Origin: Pomphorhynchus laevis
Lineage: Eukaryota > Acanthocephala > Palaeacanthocephala > Echinorhynchida > Pomphorhynchidae
DNA: 64,000 bases
Assembly: GCA_012934845.2 (NCBI GenBank)
Contig: WNNJ02002661.1
Coordinates: forward strand, 1 to 64,000
Direction: 5' to 3'
A model generated the notes under the pieces. That model was not told where the DNA came from, did no database searches, and was given only the letters and a program-made list of their open reading frames with translations. The translations under genes were made by a program, and so were the position numbers. This document shows, piece after piece, positions 1-8,986 of the stretch (its first letter is position 1; every line of letters starts with the position of its first letter).

Positions 1-53
<53 letters not shown>

Positions 54-1725
54 ATAATAATTATTCATAAAATTACATTTAAAGGTTCCCGCAAATGGGC
101 CTTATATTGCAATTTGAGAGTCAAATCTGCATCATGTCATTCAGTCGTTGTTCCTCGAAAAAGGATGTCACGCGTTAGAGCGAACACAATCTTGTTCGGC
201 GAGACCCACTCTTCTAATAGGTGCATTTCGTCTCGAACGCGGACCTCTGATACAATTTGAGGCAGATTTGCATAAAATAAAGGCGATTTTACGTTTGAGC
301 TTTTGTATACAATCAGCATAGGGCTGCAGTGTTTTTTGAGATTTTAGCTTGGCTAAATTGCGAAGACAGAACAAAGCACCCGGACCAACACCACCTGCAG
401 CTGTAAATATAATCGGAATGAAGACACTGCGTTCGACATCTGTTATCCTTTCTTCATATTTAGAACGTTTTCGATGCTCATGGTATTCGAAGGCACTTGC
501 AGGTTCGCTCTGACACGATATGGCATGGTGATTGAAGATACACACGTCGAAGAACGTTCGCTCATATCGTGATCCGGCAAAACCGCAACACATGACATCC
601 AGACGAGCTCCGTCGTCTTTACTAGTAGTGGGTCGTTGAAAATTAACGAATGTATCAATCGGTCGTAACGATGGCTCAACTTCGACACCGTGGCATACAG
701 TTGAAAGTTCACTTGCTAGAAAATCCCTCACCGCATCATGTCGCACTGTCGGGAGACCACCTCGTTTACATGAGAGCAAGTGGTTTAGTTTATTTGGTCC
801 ACCGCATACACATGCCATTTGCGGAATTTCCAAAGGATCGAACCCGTAACGAATCGCAACAGCGTCACGGAATTCATGTGGAGTGAGAAGTTCCTCCTCA
901 CCTGCAAGCGGCAAAGCACTAAGCCACGCTGAGGCTCCTCGTATTATCGAAAATTTGATTGCGTGCCGCACGTGAGCAGGCAATTCATTAGATACCACTT
1001 GTAGGCGAGAAGAAAACATTTCTTGGCGATCTATCGATACTACTACGGAGGCATTCTGTTGCGCGGTACGTAGATCCTGCCTAAGTAATCCCGAGGTGTA
1101 GGTCTCACAAATTTTGAGAGAACTTTTGAACTCGATGGACGACGTGAAGACAGGATCAGAAATTCCTAGTCCACCCAAACTGAATGGCGAAGAAAATAAT
1201 GTGAACATATCATTGTCGACACGACGATTAATCAACTTGGGCAGTAGTCCATCGCGTAATAGAAGTTGTAAAGGGATCAATAAGGAAGGCTGACACGGAG
1301 TCGTTCTCAAGAAATGTGTCCACTTCCATTGCAGTGAATGAGTTAGGCCGACAAAAGCTATGTGAGGATCGACATTAGCAATTAAACCCAAACGTTCGAT
1401 CAGTACTGACCAATCACGAACTTTTTGATCCACAAAATCTTCCAAATAAGTTTGAGTACCGATTGGTGACCCTAGCACTTCTATTCCATTCGTATTACAG
1501 TGTACTTCATTAAAGTCTGGGTAATCTATCATACTGGATTCATGCAGTAGCAATTTAGTCTTACTAGGGTTCACATTATATCCATAAAGTGGCCCAATTT
1601 CCTTCAAAAATTTCCAAACTCTTAATAAATCCTCAGGCGACCCGACGAAGTTAGCGTCATCCGCATACCATCGTTGAACGACTGCTGGAAAACGATGACT
1701 TATTAAATGTATCATAGGAAGATAA
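1..1725 (-). mobile_element. 5'-truncated RLE-type LINE (copy 1)
   Basis: The copy reads on the minus strand and ends in a run of 47 T on the plus strand (1-47), its poly(A) tail, cut by the window edge. Coding sequence starts abruptly just upstream of the YADD motif at about 1715, so the 5' two thirds are missing, as expected from incomplete target-primed reverse transcription. The truncation point sits beside an ATA/TAA run (about 1724-1740), the same kind of trinucleotide repeat seen at the edges of the two full-length relatives downstream. The left flank is outside the window, so no target duplication can be tested. Confidence 0.8.
168..1715 (-). CDS. RLE-type LINE ORF, C-terminal half (RT motif C to endonuclease)
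   Basis: The fragment is open without a stop for about 515 codons. It begins near RWYADDANFVGS (RT catalytic motif C), continues through the thumb and linker (HSLQWKWTHFLRTT, LGGLGISDP, GASAWLSALPL), then a Cys/His knuckle (CVCGG...HLLSCKRGG) and RHDAVRDF. The nuclease core follows: ARLDVMCCGF, RTFFDVCIFNH, then KRSKYEERI, the D...D...K-Y pattern of the PD-(D/E)XK restriction-like endonuclease of R2/R4/CRE-type LINEs. It would reverse-transcribe and integrate element RNA, but with no RT fingers or palm start it cannot act alone. The ORF runs further upstream to 1793 only through flanking DNA. The absence of stops suggests a recent insertion. The clade name is not certain. Confidence 0.85.
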   Translation of the reverse strand: MIHLISHRFPAVVQRWYADDANFVGSPEDLLRVWKFLKEIGPLYGYNVNPSKTKLLLHESSMIDYPDFNEVHCNTNGIEVLGSPIGTQTYLEDFVDQKVRDWSVLIERLGLIANVDPHIAFVGLTHSLQWKWTHFLRTTPCQPSLLIPLQLLLRDGLLPKLINRRVDNDMFTLFSSPFSLGGLGISDPVFTSSIEFKSSLKICETYTSGLLRQDLRTAQQNASVVVSIDRQEMFSSRLQVVSNELPAHVRHAIKFSIIRGASAWLSALPLAGEEELLTPHEFRDAVAIRYGFDPLEIPQMACVCGGPNKLNHLLSCKRGGLPTVRHDAVRDFLASELSTVCHGVEVEPSLRPIDTFVNFQRPTTSKDDGARLDVMCCGFAGSRYERTFFDVCIFNHHAISCQSEPASAFEYHEHRKRSKYEERITDVERSVFIPIIFTAAGGVGPGALFCLRNLAKLKSQKTLQPYADCIQKLKRKIAFILCKSASNCIRGPRSRRNAPIRRVGLAEQDCVRSNA

Positions 1726-1868
1726 TAATAATAATTTTTTGACCTTAAAAAAATTTGGATTCTGATAAACATACATTTGAGATAAAATAACATACAAACG
1801 ATAAATTATTTCGAAGAACGATTATAGAAGAACGATAAATTCGATTACAAGATAAATTCGATTACAAG

Positions 1869-1890
1869 ATTATTATTATTATTATTATTT
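1869..1890. repeat. (TTA)n microsatellite at 5' edge of RLE LINE A
   Basis: About seven TTA/ATT units lie directly upstream of the start of full-length element A. Similar trinucleotide runs lie at the truncation point of copy 1, after the poly(A) of element A (5097-5102) and after the poly(A) of element B (8510-8526). Confidence 0.9.
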
Positions 1891-4800
1891 TGGTCTGACA
1901 GCGAAGGCAGAAGAAGTATTTTTCAAGAAAACATCTAAATACAAAGCAAATAACAATCCTCAATTAATGCCAAAGGGCAAACCTGCGACTGAGCTGAAAT
2001 GCTGTTCATGCAATGGCCCAAACGCGAAATGCAAAGGCTGTCAGTGTGCTAAGAAGAAAATATTTTGCTTAAACTGTTCCGCAGTAAATTGTACAAATCA
2101 TCATGTTGATTCCAGTCCAACTGATATAACTAATGTGTCTATGTCAACCATGAAACAAACTAATTCAAACCTATCAATGTCATATTATAGAGGTTGTCAT
2201 GTTGCTCATCCACTAATTATCGATTGCACATACGATACATCAGGAGACTCTGAAAATTTATCCGTGATCGACATCTTTACGAGAGTTGTACATTGGCAAC
2301 CTAACTTATTCAGACTTCCGAAATGTATAGAATCCAAAAAATTTATATCAGAGCTTGCACGTATATACAGGGATTCGTTAACTAATTCGGAAGATTTTCA
2401 TAAGTACATAATCTTTAGTCATCTAATTCTACAAAGGAACGTACGTAATACTATTAAATCATTAAAAGCAACTTTATCACGACGACTAGATCTGTGGTTC
2501 AAGAATGAATTTGGTAAATTATATGCGGAAGCCTTGGCGCTGCAAAGTATGAAAACATTGAAAGTGAAATCACCAAAAACAAACGACTGGCGCAAAAGCT
2601 TCATCTCACTAGTAGAGAGCTCTAGATTGAGCACAGCAATACATCTTTTAGATCCTGAGTCTAAAGTTGGAGTTCCCTTGCTACCTGATGATTTGGTTGG
2701 TTCTAGATCCGTACGAGAATTATTACTTGACAAACACCCTGCGCAGGCTCCATTGAATCCAGATGCTATTAACTGGAAGGTCCAAATTACTGCTCCAAGT
2801 TTCCATTCAGTGATATTCGATTCTATTAACAGTGAATTAATTATACACATGGCCAAACGGGTGAAAGGTGGTGCAGGTCCTTCTGGCTTAGATGCGTTAG
2901 CTTGGATGAATATGCTAACAAAATTTGGTAACGAATCAATACAATTGGCTGAAGCTCTCTCAATATTTGCACGGTCTCTAGCAACTGAACACTTGCCTAA
3001 TGATGTTACAAAAGTACTGACTACTAATAGATTAATTGCCTTAACGAAAGAATCAGGTATAAGGCCTATAGGCATTGGAGACGTTAGTAGAAGAATAATG
3101 TCAAAGGCTATTCTCTCTCTCCTTTCAGACGACATACAACAAGTTTGTGGACGATTACAAATGTGTGCTGGTCAGCGAGCCGGAGTTGAGTGTGTCACCC
3201 ACGCAGTTCGTGATTGCTTGTTCAGAAATCCTGACGCAGTTCTTTTGACGATCGACGCAGATAATGCATTTAATAGAATTAACAGATCAGCAGCTCTTAT
3301 TAACATTTCTCGCATATGTCCATCGATGTCTACAGTATTGCACAACCTCTATGATAGTCCATCCCAATTATCGATTGGAAATGAATTTATAACATCTTAC
3401 GAAGGCTTCACACAGGGCGATGTACTATCAATGTCTGCTTACGCAGTAGCGACCATACCGCTATTGAAGGTCATCGAAGACAAATTCCCTCGTATCAATC
3501 AATTCTGGTACGCGGATGATGGTAATTTAGTCGGTGAAACTAATCAAATCTACAACTCATTCAAATTTCTATGCGAACACGGACCTGCTTTTGGATTCAA
3601 TATAAATAAAGAAAAGTGTGTGCTGCTAACTACACCTGATAAAGCCACTGATATGTACAAACTGTTTAAAGACACAGGAATAAAAATCGCCGTCGATGGA
3701 ACCATAGTATTGGGTGCTCCGATCGGGGATGATAATTATATTCACAAAACGATAAGCTCCAAAATTTCTAAATACTGCTTACTTGTTGATCGTTTAGCTG
3801 ACGTCGGTGTTATTGATTTACAGGTAAGCTATGCTAGTATGACCAGAGCTTTGCAGCATAAATATATACACATGCAACGAACGACGAATTGCTTAAATGG
3901 CTGGTTCGATGAATTAAATGATACTATTCGGCGTCGCTTTGACGAACTTTTTAATTTGAACTCAACGAACGACAATTCCATGTGGCCATTATTTTCGCTC
4001 CCATTAAGACATGGTGGTCTAGGCATAGTTGACCCACGAGTCACAGCACAAGTAGAGTTCGAAAACTCTGAGAAGCTATGTCTTCCTTATTTAGGCGGCT
4101 TGTATGGGGTTGAGTTAAAGGCGGAGCAAGATAAGTATATTTCCCAGATACGCACATCAAAAAACGAGATGCACAAATCGCTACTTATGGATAAGCTATC
4201 TGATTTAGATAAAACTACTATATGCATATTGGAGCACCTACAAGTCAAGGGTGCTTCCTCATGGCTATCCACGTATCCTACAAATGACCGTTGTACTCGT
4301 CTTAATAATATGGAATTTCGGGATGCAATTGGAGCTCGGTACAATAGACTGTCTTGCGATGTTCCCTTACATTGCCCATGCGGTGAACGAACATCACTGG
4401 CACACTCACTAACTTGTCCAACTGGAGGTCATCCTTCGATTAGACACGATTTGATTCGTGATATATTATCCAATACCATGACCGAAATTTGCGATAATGT
4501 CCAGACAGAACCAGCTTTGAAATCAGTACATCATAGTATCGTGTTCGAGCGCACAAGCACTTCTAGAGATCATGAAGCACGTTTAGACATTGCTTGCTAT
4601 GGATTTTACGGAGGTCGTTCTGAGCGAACTTTATTCGACACATGCGTATTCAACGCATTCGCGCCGTCCAACCTCTCGAAGTCAACAACGTCCGCCTTTG
4701 AATTCCACGAAAAGCGAAAAATCGCAAAGTATCAAGAGAGAGTCATACTAATAGAGAGGGCAAACTTTGCGCCATTGGTGTTTTCTTGTTTTGGTGGTGA

Positions 4801-5096
4801 AAGTAAATCGTCGGTCACGATAATTCAGCGCATTGCTCGTAAATTGGCAATTAGAAAAAGACACACATATGCAGAGGAATTGACACGTCTTCGGTCAACG
4901 ATTGGCATACAACTGGCTCGCTCAATTTCTTTATGCGTTCGGGGTGCCCGTTCTGCTCGCAATCGCCCTGCGCGCTAAATGAAAAAACGTACAATATTCT
5001 TTTAAATTATTTGACGCATCACGTTTTTTGTGTTTGTTTGTACATTTTGGAGTTCTTATAAAAAAAATTATTCTCTCAAAAAAAAAAAAAAAAAAA
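1891..5096 (+). mobile_element. Full-length RLE-type LINE A
   Basis: This single-ORF non-LTR element has a 76-nt leader (1891-1966), one long ORF, a short 3' UTR and a poly(A) run (5078-5096). It is bounded by a (TTA)n run on the left and TTATTA on the right. It lies head to tail with element B and tail-away from copy 1. The short leader compared with element B's (about 300 nt) may mean slight 5' truncation that spared the ORF. An intact ORF, a clean tail and no internal insertions suggest a young, possibly active copy. Confidence 0.85.
1967..4978 (+). CDS. RLE-type LINE polyprotein A (CXC-like motif, RT, restriction-like endonuclease), 1003 aa
   Basis: The ORF encodes reverse transcriptase plus integration nuclease. 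Residues about 11-45 form a Cys-rich motif (CCSCNG..AKCKGCQCAKKK then CLNC, VNC) resembling the CXC zinc-binding repeat of Tesmin/TSO1 proteins, here presumably for nucleic-acid binding. The RT spans about 300-620: GGAGPSGLDALAW, LIALTKESGIRPIGIGD, CAGQRAGVECVTHAVR, TIDADNAFNRINR (motif A), TQGDVLSMSAYAVA (motif B), FWYADDGNLVG (motif C). The thumb follows (RALQHKYIHMQRTT; LRHGGLGIVDP). The C-terminus has CPCGERTSLAHSLTC (zinc knuckle), SIRHDLIRD, ARLDIACYGF, RTLFDTCVFN and KRKIAKYQERV, the PD-(D/E)XK-like nuclease core. All catalytic aspartates are present. The first ATG in the open frame was chosen, 12 codons before the Cys cluster. The R2/R4/CRE superfamily is secure; the exact clade is not. 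Confidence 0.9.
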   Translation: MPKGKPATELKCCSCNGPNAKCKGCQCAKKKIFCLNCSAVNCTNHHVDSSPTDITNVSMSTMKQTNSNLSMSYYRGCHVAHPLIIDCTYDTSGDSENLSVIDIFTRVVHWQPNLFRLPKCIESKKFISELARIYRDSLTNSEDFHKYIIFSHLILQRNVRNTIKSLKATLSRRLDLWFKNEFGKLYAEALALQSMKTLKVKSPKTNDWRKSFISLVESSRLSTAIHLLDPESKVGVPLLPDDLVGSRSVRELLLDKHPAQAPLNPDAINWKVQITAPSFHSVIFDSINSELIIHMAKRVKGGAGPSGLDALAWMNMLTKFGNESIQLAEALSIFARSLATEHLPNDVTKVLTTNRLIALTKESGIRPIGIGDVSRRIMSKAILSLLSDDIQQVCGRLQMCAGQRAGVECVTHAVRDCLFRNPDAVLLTIDADNAFNRINRSAALINISRICPSMSTVLHNLYDSPSQLSIGNEFITSYEGFTQGDVLSMSAYAVATIPLLKVIEDKFPRINQFWYADDGNLVGETNQIYNSFKFLCEHGPAFGFNINKEKCVLLTTPDKATDMYKLFKDTGIKIAVDGTIVLGAPIGDDNYIHKTISSKISKYCLLVDRLADVGVIDLQVSYASMTRALQHKYIHMQRTTNCLNGWFDELNDTIRRRFDELFNLNSTNDNSMWPLFSLPLRHGGLGIVDPRVTAQVEFENSEKLCLPYLGGLYGVELKAEQDKYISQIRTSKNEMHKSLLMDKLSDLDKTTICILEHLQVKGASSWLSTYPTNDRCTRLNNMEFRDAIGARYNRLSCDVPLHCPCGERTSLAHSLTCPTGGHPSIRHDLIRDILSNTMTEICDNVQTEPALKSVHHSIVFERTSTSRDHEARLDIACYGFYGGRSERTLFDTCVFNAFAPSNLSKSTTSAFEFHEKRKIAKYQERVILIERANFAPLVFSCFGGESKSSVTIIQRIARKLAIRKRHTYAEELTRLRSTIGIQLARSISLCVRGARSARNRPAR

Positions 5097-5214
5097 TTAT
5101 TATGACGTAAAAAAAAGTATTGGTTATAAAAGTTCTTACAATAAACACACAATCAATGTGCACCGTTCTGATAACAGAGCTAGCGAAGCGAGCGTAAGGG
5201 GCAAGGAAATATAA

Positions 5215-5450
5215 AGGATCGTACGCCCAGGGTACTTCCCGGGGTACACACTCGCACGAAAACTAACAGTTTAACAAACCATCCCAGGGTATAAGGGCTC
5301 TGGTTTCTCTACAAAGGGAAGTGTGTATCTACTGCCCATTCCCGAGAAACTTCGTCTATACAAACGCGATCATCCCGGGATACAGGGGCTCTGTCTAGCA
5401 GACGGAATATCAACGAGTCCGCCGCAACAATCAGAGATAATACAATCGGC
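5215..5450 (+). promoter_or_regulatory. Structured GC-rich 5' leader of LINE B with repeated CCCRGGRTA motif
   Basis: The leader is much richer in GC than the surroundings. A nine-base motif, CCC(A/G)GG(G/A)TA or close to it, occurs at 5226, 5238, 5283 and 5374. The last two lie inside longer partial repeats ending in GGGCTCTG. Such a leader could fold into a structured RNA. Relatives in the R2/R4 group are known to carry HDV-like ribozymes at their 5' end, but I could not assemble a convincing ribozyme fold by eye. Confidence 0.4.
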
Positions 5451-8417
5451 ATGGTTAGAGGGAAACCCTCTTCGGTAACTCCTTGCTGCACGTGCAATGG
5501 ACCGGCAGCGAAATGTAAAGGATGCCGATGCGCAAAGACCGATACAAAATGCAGTAACTGCCGGGCTCCCAATTGCGGAAACAAGATCCTCAGCTGCCCA
5601 ATAAGCGGCACCGTAAGGTCAGGAGCCGACCAGACACAAATCCAGAAAGCTACGGGAGAAACAGACAAAACTCCAATCACACTCTCGATTACCGACATCT
5701 TTGAGCAAGTGGTTCACTGGAAGCCAAATCTCTTCAGATTACCTAGGTGTGCGGAGTCGAAACGTTTTATAATAGAACTTGCCCGTATATATAGGGAATC
5801 TTGGTCTCAACAGGAATCTTTTACAAAAGCCATTGTAATCGGACATTTGATTCTCCAACGAGATATTCGCACCTCCCATAAGACCCTCAAAGTAATACTG
5901 TCTCGAAGATTAGACCTTTGGCTAAAAAACGAGTTTACATCTCTTTACACGGAAGCGTATATCTTGCAAGAATTCAGTCGACGTAAAAGACCAAACAGTA
6001 CATCACGCGATTGGCGCAGGAATTTCACCAGTCTGGTAGTGAGTGGAAGATTAAATGGAGCGATGCATTTGCTAGACACAGATGCAACAACCGGAACCCC
6101 ACTAAATCCTGATGACATGATCGGTCCTACGACCGTTCGAGAGCTACTCCTCGACAAACATCCCATTGCAGCAAAATTAAACAGTAATGCTCTTGACTGG
6201 AATCATGTTATCCCGCCACATAGCTTTCATCCCGTGGTTTTTGACTCCATAGACAAGAAACTAATAGTCTGTATGGCCAAACGTGTCACAGGTGGAGCAG
6301 GTCCCTCAGGAATTGACGCACAGTCCTGGACACATATGCTCTCAAAATTCGGGAGAGAATCAGATGAACTTGCTGAGGCCATAGCCTCATTCACAAGAGC
6401 ATTAGCGACAGAGCGCATACCAATGGACATTACACAGGCTCTAACATCATGCAGGCTAATCGCATTAACAAAGAAAACTGGAATTCGACCAATAGGAATC
6501 TGTGATGTTAGCAGAAGAATAATGACGAAGGCTATATTATCCATGGTCTCGGAAGACATACAGCAGGTATGTGGAAGAAGTCAAATGTGTGCAGGCCAAC
6601 GAGCTGGCGTGGAATGCGTTACACGAGCCATCCGCAATGAACTTACAAACAATCCGAATCATATTCTTCTATCAATTGATGCCGACAACGCATTTAACAG
6701 AATTAATAGAGAGGCGGCCCTTTGCAATATTGATCGAATATGTCCGTCGCTTTCTATAGTCATGCATAATTTTTACGACCACCCTTCTAATCTATCTGTC
6801 GGAGGCGAATTCGTTAAATCACAAGAAGGATTTACACAAGGTGACGTCCTAGCCATGCCCGCATTTGCGATCGCCACACTGCCAATAATACATCACATTT
6901 CCACAAAGTTCCCTCAAGTTCGGCAACTTTGGTACGCCGATGACGGCAACTTGATTGGTTCTCCTATCCAAATCAGAGCTGCATACGATCTACTGTGTAA
7001 AATTGGCCCAGCGTTTGGATTTCACGTAAATCCCCAGAAATGTTCAATATTTACGCCAACAATGGAAGAAGCTAACACATGCCAACAATTTAACGGAACA
7101 AATGTAGAAGTCCGAACGGACGGAATTGTGATACTAGGCGCACCCATTGGAGTAGACAAATACGTATACGAGGTCGTAGAATCAAAAGTAGACAAGTTTT
7201 GCAACTTGGTCGAACGATTAGCCGATGTGGGAATTTTAGATCTGCAGATAGCATATGCCTGTTTCACTAAAGCGTTACAGCACAAGTGGTTTCACACGCA
7301 AAGAACAACTCAATGCTCATCAGATTGGTTTGCCCCGTTGCGGGAATCCATCAGATCCTCCTCGGACAACATATTCGGCCTCGATGATTCGGATGGATCG
7401 CTATGGCCTCTCATCTCTTTACCCCTACATTGTGGTGGCCTCGGCATCATCGATCCATATATGAGTGCTGGCGTTGAATGTGAAAATTCTGGACATCTAT
7501 GTGAACCTTATTTAAATGGATTACAAGGAATGGAACTTAAACTAGAGCAAGATTTCCGAGCCAACGAAGTTCACAGGCGGAAGAAAACACAATACAAGGC
7601 CTCTTTGCTAGCCCAACTTCCTACATATGATATCATAAAGAGACGGATTATTCAACACACAATGATAAAAGGCGCATCTTCCTGGCTTTCTGCGTTCCCC
7701 ACAAGAGAGTCACAAACTCGAATAGACAATACAACATTTCGTGATGCTGTTGCCGCACGGTACAACACTCTAACCAAAGATGCCCCCTCCCTTTGCCCAT
7801 GTGGTTCGTCGACCTCACTGGCACATTGCCTTTCCTGCCCCAATGGCGGTCATCCGTCGATAAGACACGACGCAACCCGCGATATTCTCGCAAAATCGCT
7901 CACCCAAATATGTGACGGCGTTGAAATCGAACCGCTACTCAGATCAGTGGATCCAAGCATTCACTTTGAGAGAAGATCAACGACGACTGATCGTGAAGCA
8001 CGACTGGATATATCTTGCCGTGGTTTCTATGGTGGACGCTCGGAGCGAGCTTTCTTCGACATTTGCGTTTTTAACGTGTTCGCTCCGTCAAATCTTACCA
8101 GGGAAACCACACCAAGCTTCGAGTATCACGAACAACGGAAATGCTCGAAATACCAAGAACGGGTGGATATTATAGAACGCGCAAATTTCGCCCCTATTGT
8201 ATATTCAAGTTTAGGAGGTGAGAGCAAATCGGCATCTACAATGATAAAAAGATTATCCAGAAAACTGGCCGTCAAGAAGGAATCTATCTACGCACAAGAA
8301 TTGACTCGGATACGGGAGAAGATAAGCCTGCAACATGCAAGATGCATTTCAATGTGCATTCGCGGTCCCAGATCAGCAAGAAACCGACCTGCGAACTATC
8401 ACACTGTAGAGTGGTGA
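5451..8417 (+). CDS. RLE-type LINE polyprotein B (CXC-like motif, RT, restriction-like endonuclease), 988 aa
   Basis: Domain order matches element A. Residues about 11-44 carry CCTCNGPAAKCKGCRCAK followed by CSNC and PNC (CXC-like zinc motif). The RT has GGAGPSGIDAQSW, LIALTKKTGIRPIGICD, CAGQRAGVECVTRAIR, SIDADNAFNRINR (motif A), TQGDVLAMPAFAIA (motif B) and LWYADDGNLIGS (motif C). The thumb has KALQHKWFHTQRTT and LHCGGLGIIDP. The C-terminal nuclease region has CPCGSSTSLAHCLSC, SIRHDATRD, ARLDISCRGF, RAFFDICVFN and QRKCSKYQERV. The ORF is uninterrupted and all catalytic residues are present, so it looks competent. Codon use is less AT-biased than A. The start ATG is the first in frame and places the Cys motif at the same distance as in A. 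Confidence 0.9.
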   Translation: MVRGKPSSVTPCCTCNGPAAKCKGCRCAKTDTKCSNCRAPNCGNKILSCPISGTVRSGADQTQIQKATGETDKTPITLSITDIFEQVVHWKPNLFRLPRCAESKRFIIELARIYRESWSQQESFTKAIVIGHLILQRDIRTSHKTLKVILSRRLDLWLKNEFTSLYTEAYILQEFSRRKRPNSTSRDWRRNFTSLVVSGRLNGAMHLLDTDATTGTPLNPDDMIGPTTVRELLLDKHPIAAKLNSNALDWNHVIPPHSFHPVVFDSIDKKLIVCMAKRVTGGAGPSGIDAQSWTHMLSKFGRESDELAEAIASFTRALATERIPMDITQALTSCRLIALTKKTGIRPIGICDVSRRIMTKAILSMVSEDIQQVCGRSQMCAGQRAGVECVTRAIRNELTNNPNHILLSIDADNAFNRINREAALCNIDRICPSLSIVMHNFYDHPSNLSVGGEFVKSQEGFTQGDVLAMPAFAIATLPIIHHISTKFPQVRQLWYADDGNLIGSPIQIRAAYDLLCKIGPAFGFHVNPQKCSIFTPTMEEANTCQQFNGTNVEVRTDGIVILGAPIGVDKYVYEVVESKVDKFCNLVERLADVGILDLQIAYACFTKALQHKWFHTQRTTQCSSDWFAPLRESIRSSSDNIFGLDDSDGSLWPLISLPLHCGGLGIIDPYMSAGVECENSGHLCEPYLNGLQGMELKLEQDFRANEVHRRKKTQYKASLLAQLPTYDIIKRRIIQHTMIKGASSWLSAFPTRESQTRIDNTTFRDAVAARYNTLTKDAPSLCPCGSSTSLAHCLSCPNGGHPSIRHDATRDILAKSLTQICDGVEIEPLLRSVDPSIHFERRSTTTDREARLDISCRGFYGGRSERAFFDICVFNVFAPSNLTRETTPSFEYHEQRKCSKYQERVDIIERANFAPIVYSSLGGESKSASTMIKRLSRKLAVKKESIYAQELTRIREKISLQHARCISMCIRGPRSARNRPANYHTVEW

Positions 8418-8509
8418 TATAATTGTAATATAATTGTATTGATGATATTATTATTGTAGAGATAATGTCGTTGGAAATAAATAAACATTTTGTTGTAAAA
8501 AAAAAAAAA

Positions 8510-8526
8510 TTATTATTATTATTAAT
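8510..8526. repeat. (TTA)n run after poly(A) of LINE B
   Basis: About five TTA units directly follow the poly(A) tail. They may be target sequence or templated tail. Compare the runs at 1724-1740, 1869-1890 and 5097-5102. Confidence 0.85.
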
Positions 8527-8584
8527 ACAGGTCATAGCCATAAGGCTGTTTTGACCGCTCACGTAAAAAACAAATAAATACAAG

Positions 8585-8900
8585 AAAAAAAATCAAAAAA
8601 TCGTTCAGTATATATATCAGAACCATGGGTACTGCAGCAACCACCATTCGTTCTCATTTCGAATCCAGTTCTTTATATTGGATTTAAATTCATTGATTGT
8701 ATGCACCACAACGACATCAACTGGAAGACTTCCAAATATTCACCGCTCGATGAGACAGTCGGAAATGACGAGGGTATTTTCCGTGATCATGTACTACTAG
8801 TACTTTCGAGTGCCCTCTACGTCCATCCCGTTCATTAAGTTCAACTCTATTTGCTGGAAAATTTTCATCTTTATTAACTAGTCGATACATAGCTTGAAGG
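8585..8900 (-). pseudogene. LINE RT C-terminal remnant
   Basis: Minus-strand translation gives GRRGHSKVL..., then RHFRLSHRAVNIWKS, and after a frameshift VVVVHTINEFKSNIKNW. This is the usual C-terminal end of CR1/L2/RTE-type LINE ORF2 proteins, with the pattern R....R..N.WN.LP..V....S...FK..L. Only about 90 codons remain and at least one frameshift is present. It is a separate insertion from the RLE element on its left and the CR1-like LINE on its right. Confidence 0.45.
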
Positions 8901-8986
8901 TCGAAAAGAAAAAAAAGGATTTATTTTAACGTATCAAATGCGTGCCAGCGCACGCTTACATGACCACAACAAAACAAGACTGTGAA

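Larger units (their letters stand above)
5103..8509 (+). mobile_element. Full-length RLE-type LINE B
   Basis: This is a second single-ORF RLE LINE, head to tail behind element A. Its leader is GC-rich; its true 5' end is not fixed and lies somewhere between 5103 and about 5215. The 3' UTR is short (8418-8496), the poly(A) is 8497-8509, and (TTA)n follows at 8510-8526. Protein comparison with A gives clear but partial identity (roughly 60 percent by eye over the N-terminal region), so B is a separate subfamily and not a duplicate of A. Confidence 0.8.

Noticed and set aside
2419-3135. 238-codon minus-strand ORF inside RLE LINE A
   Set aside because: Antisense shadow of the RT; no recognisable motif, and the plus frame is clearly coding. 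Similar shadows lie under element B and TYMP.
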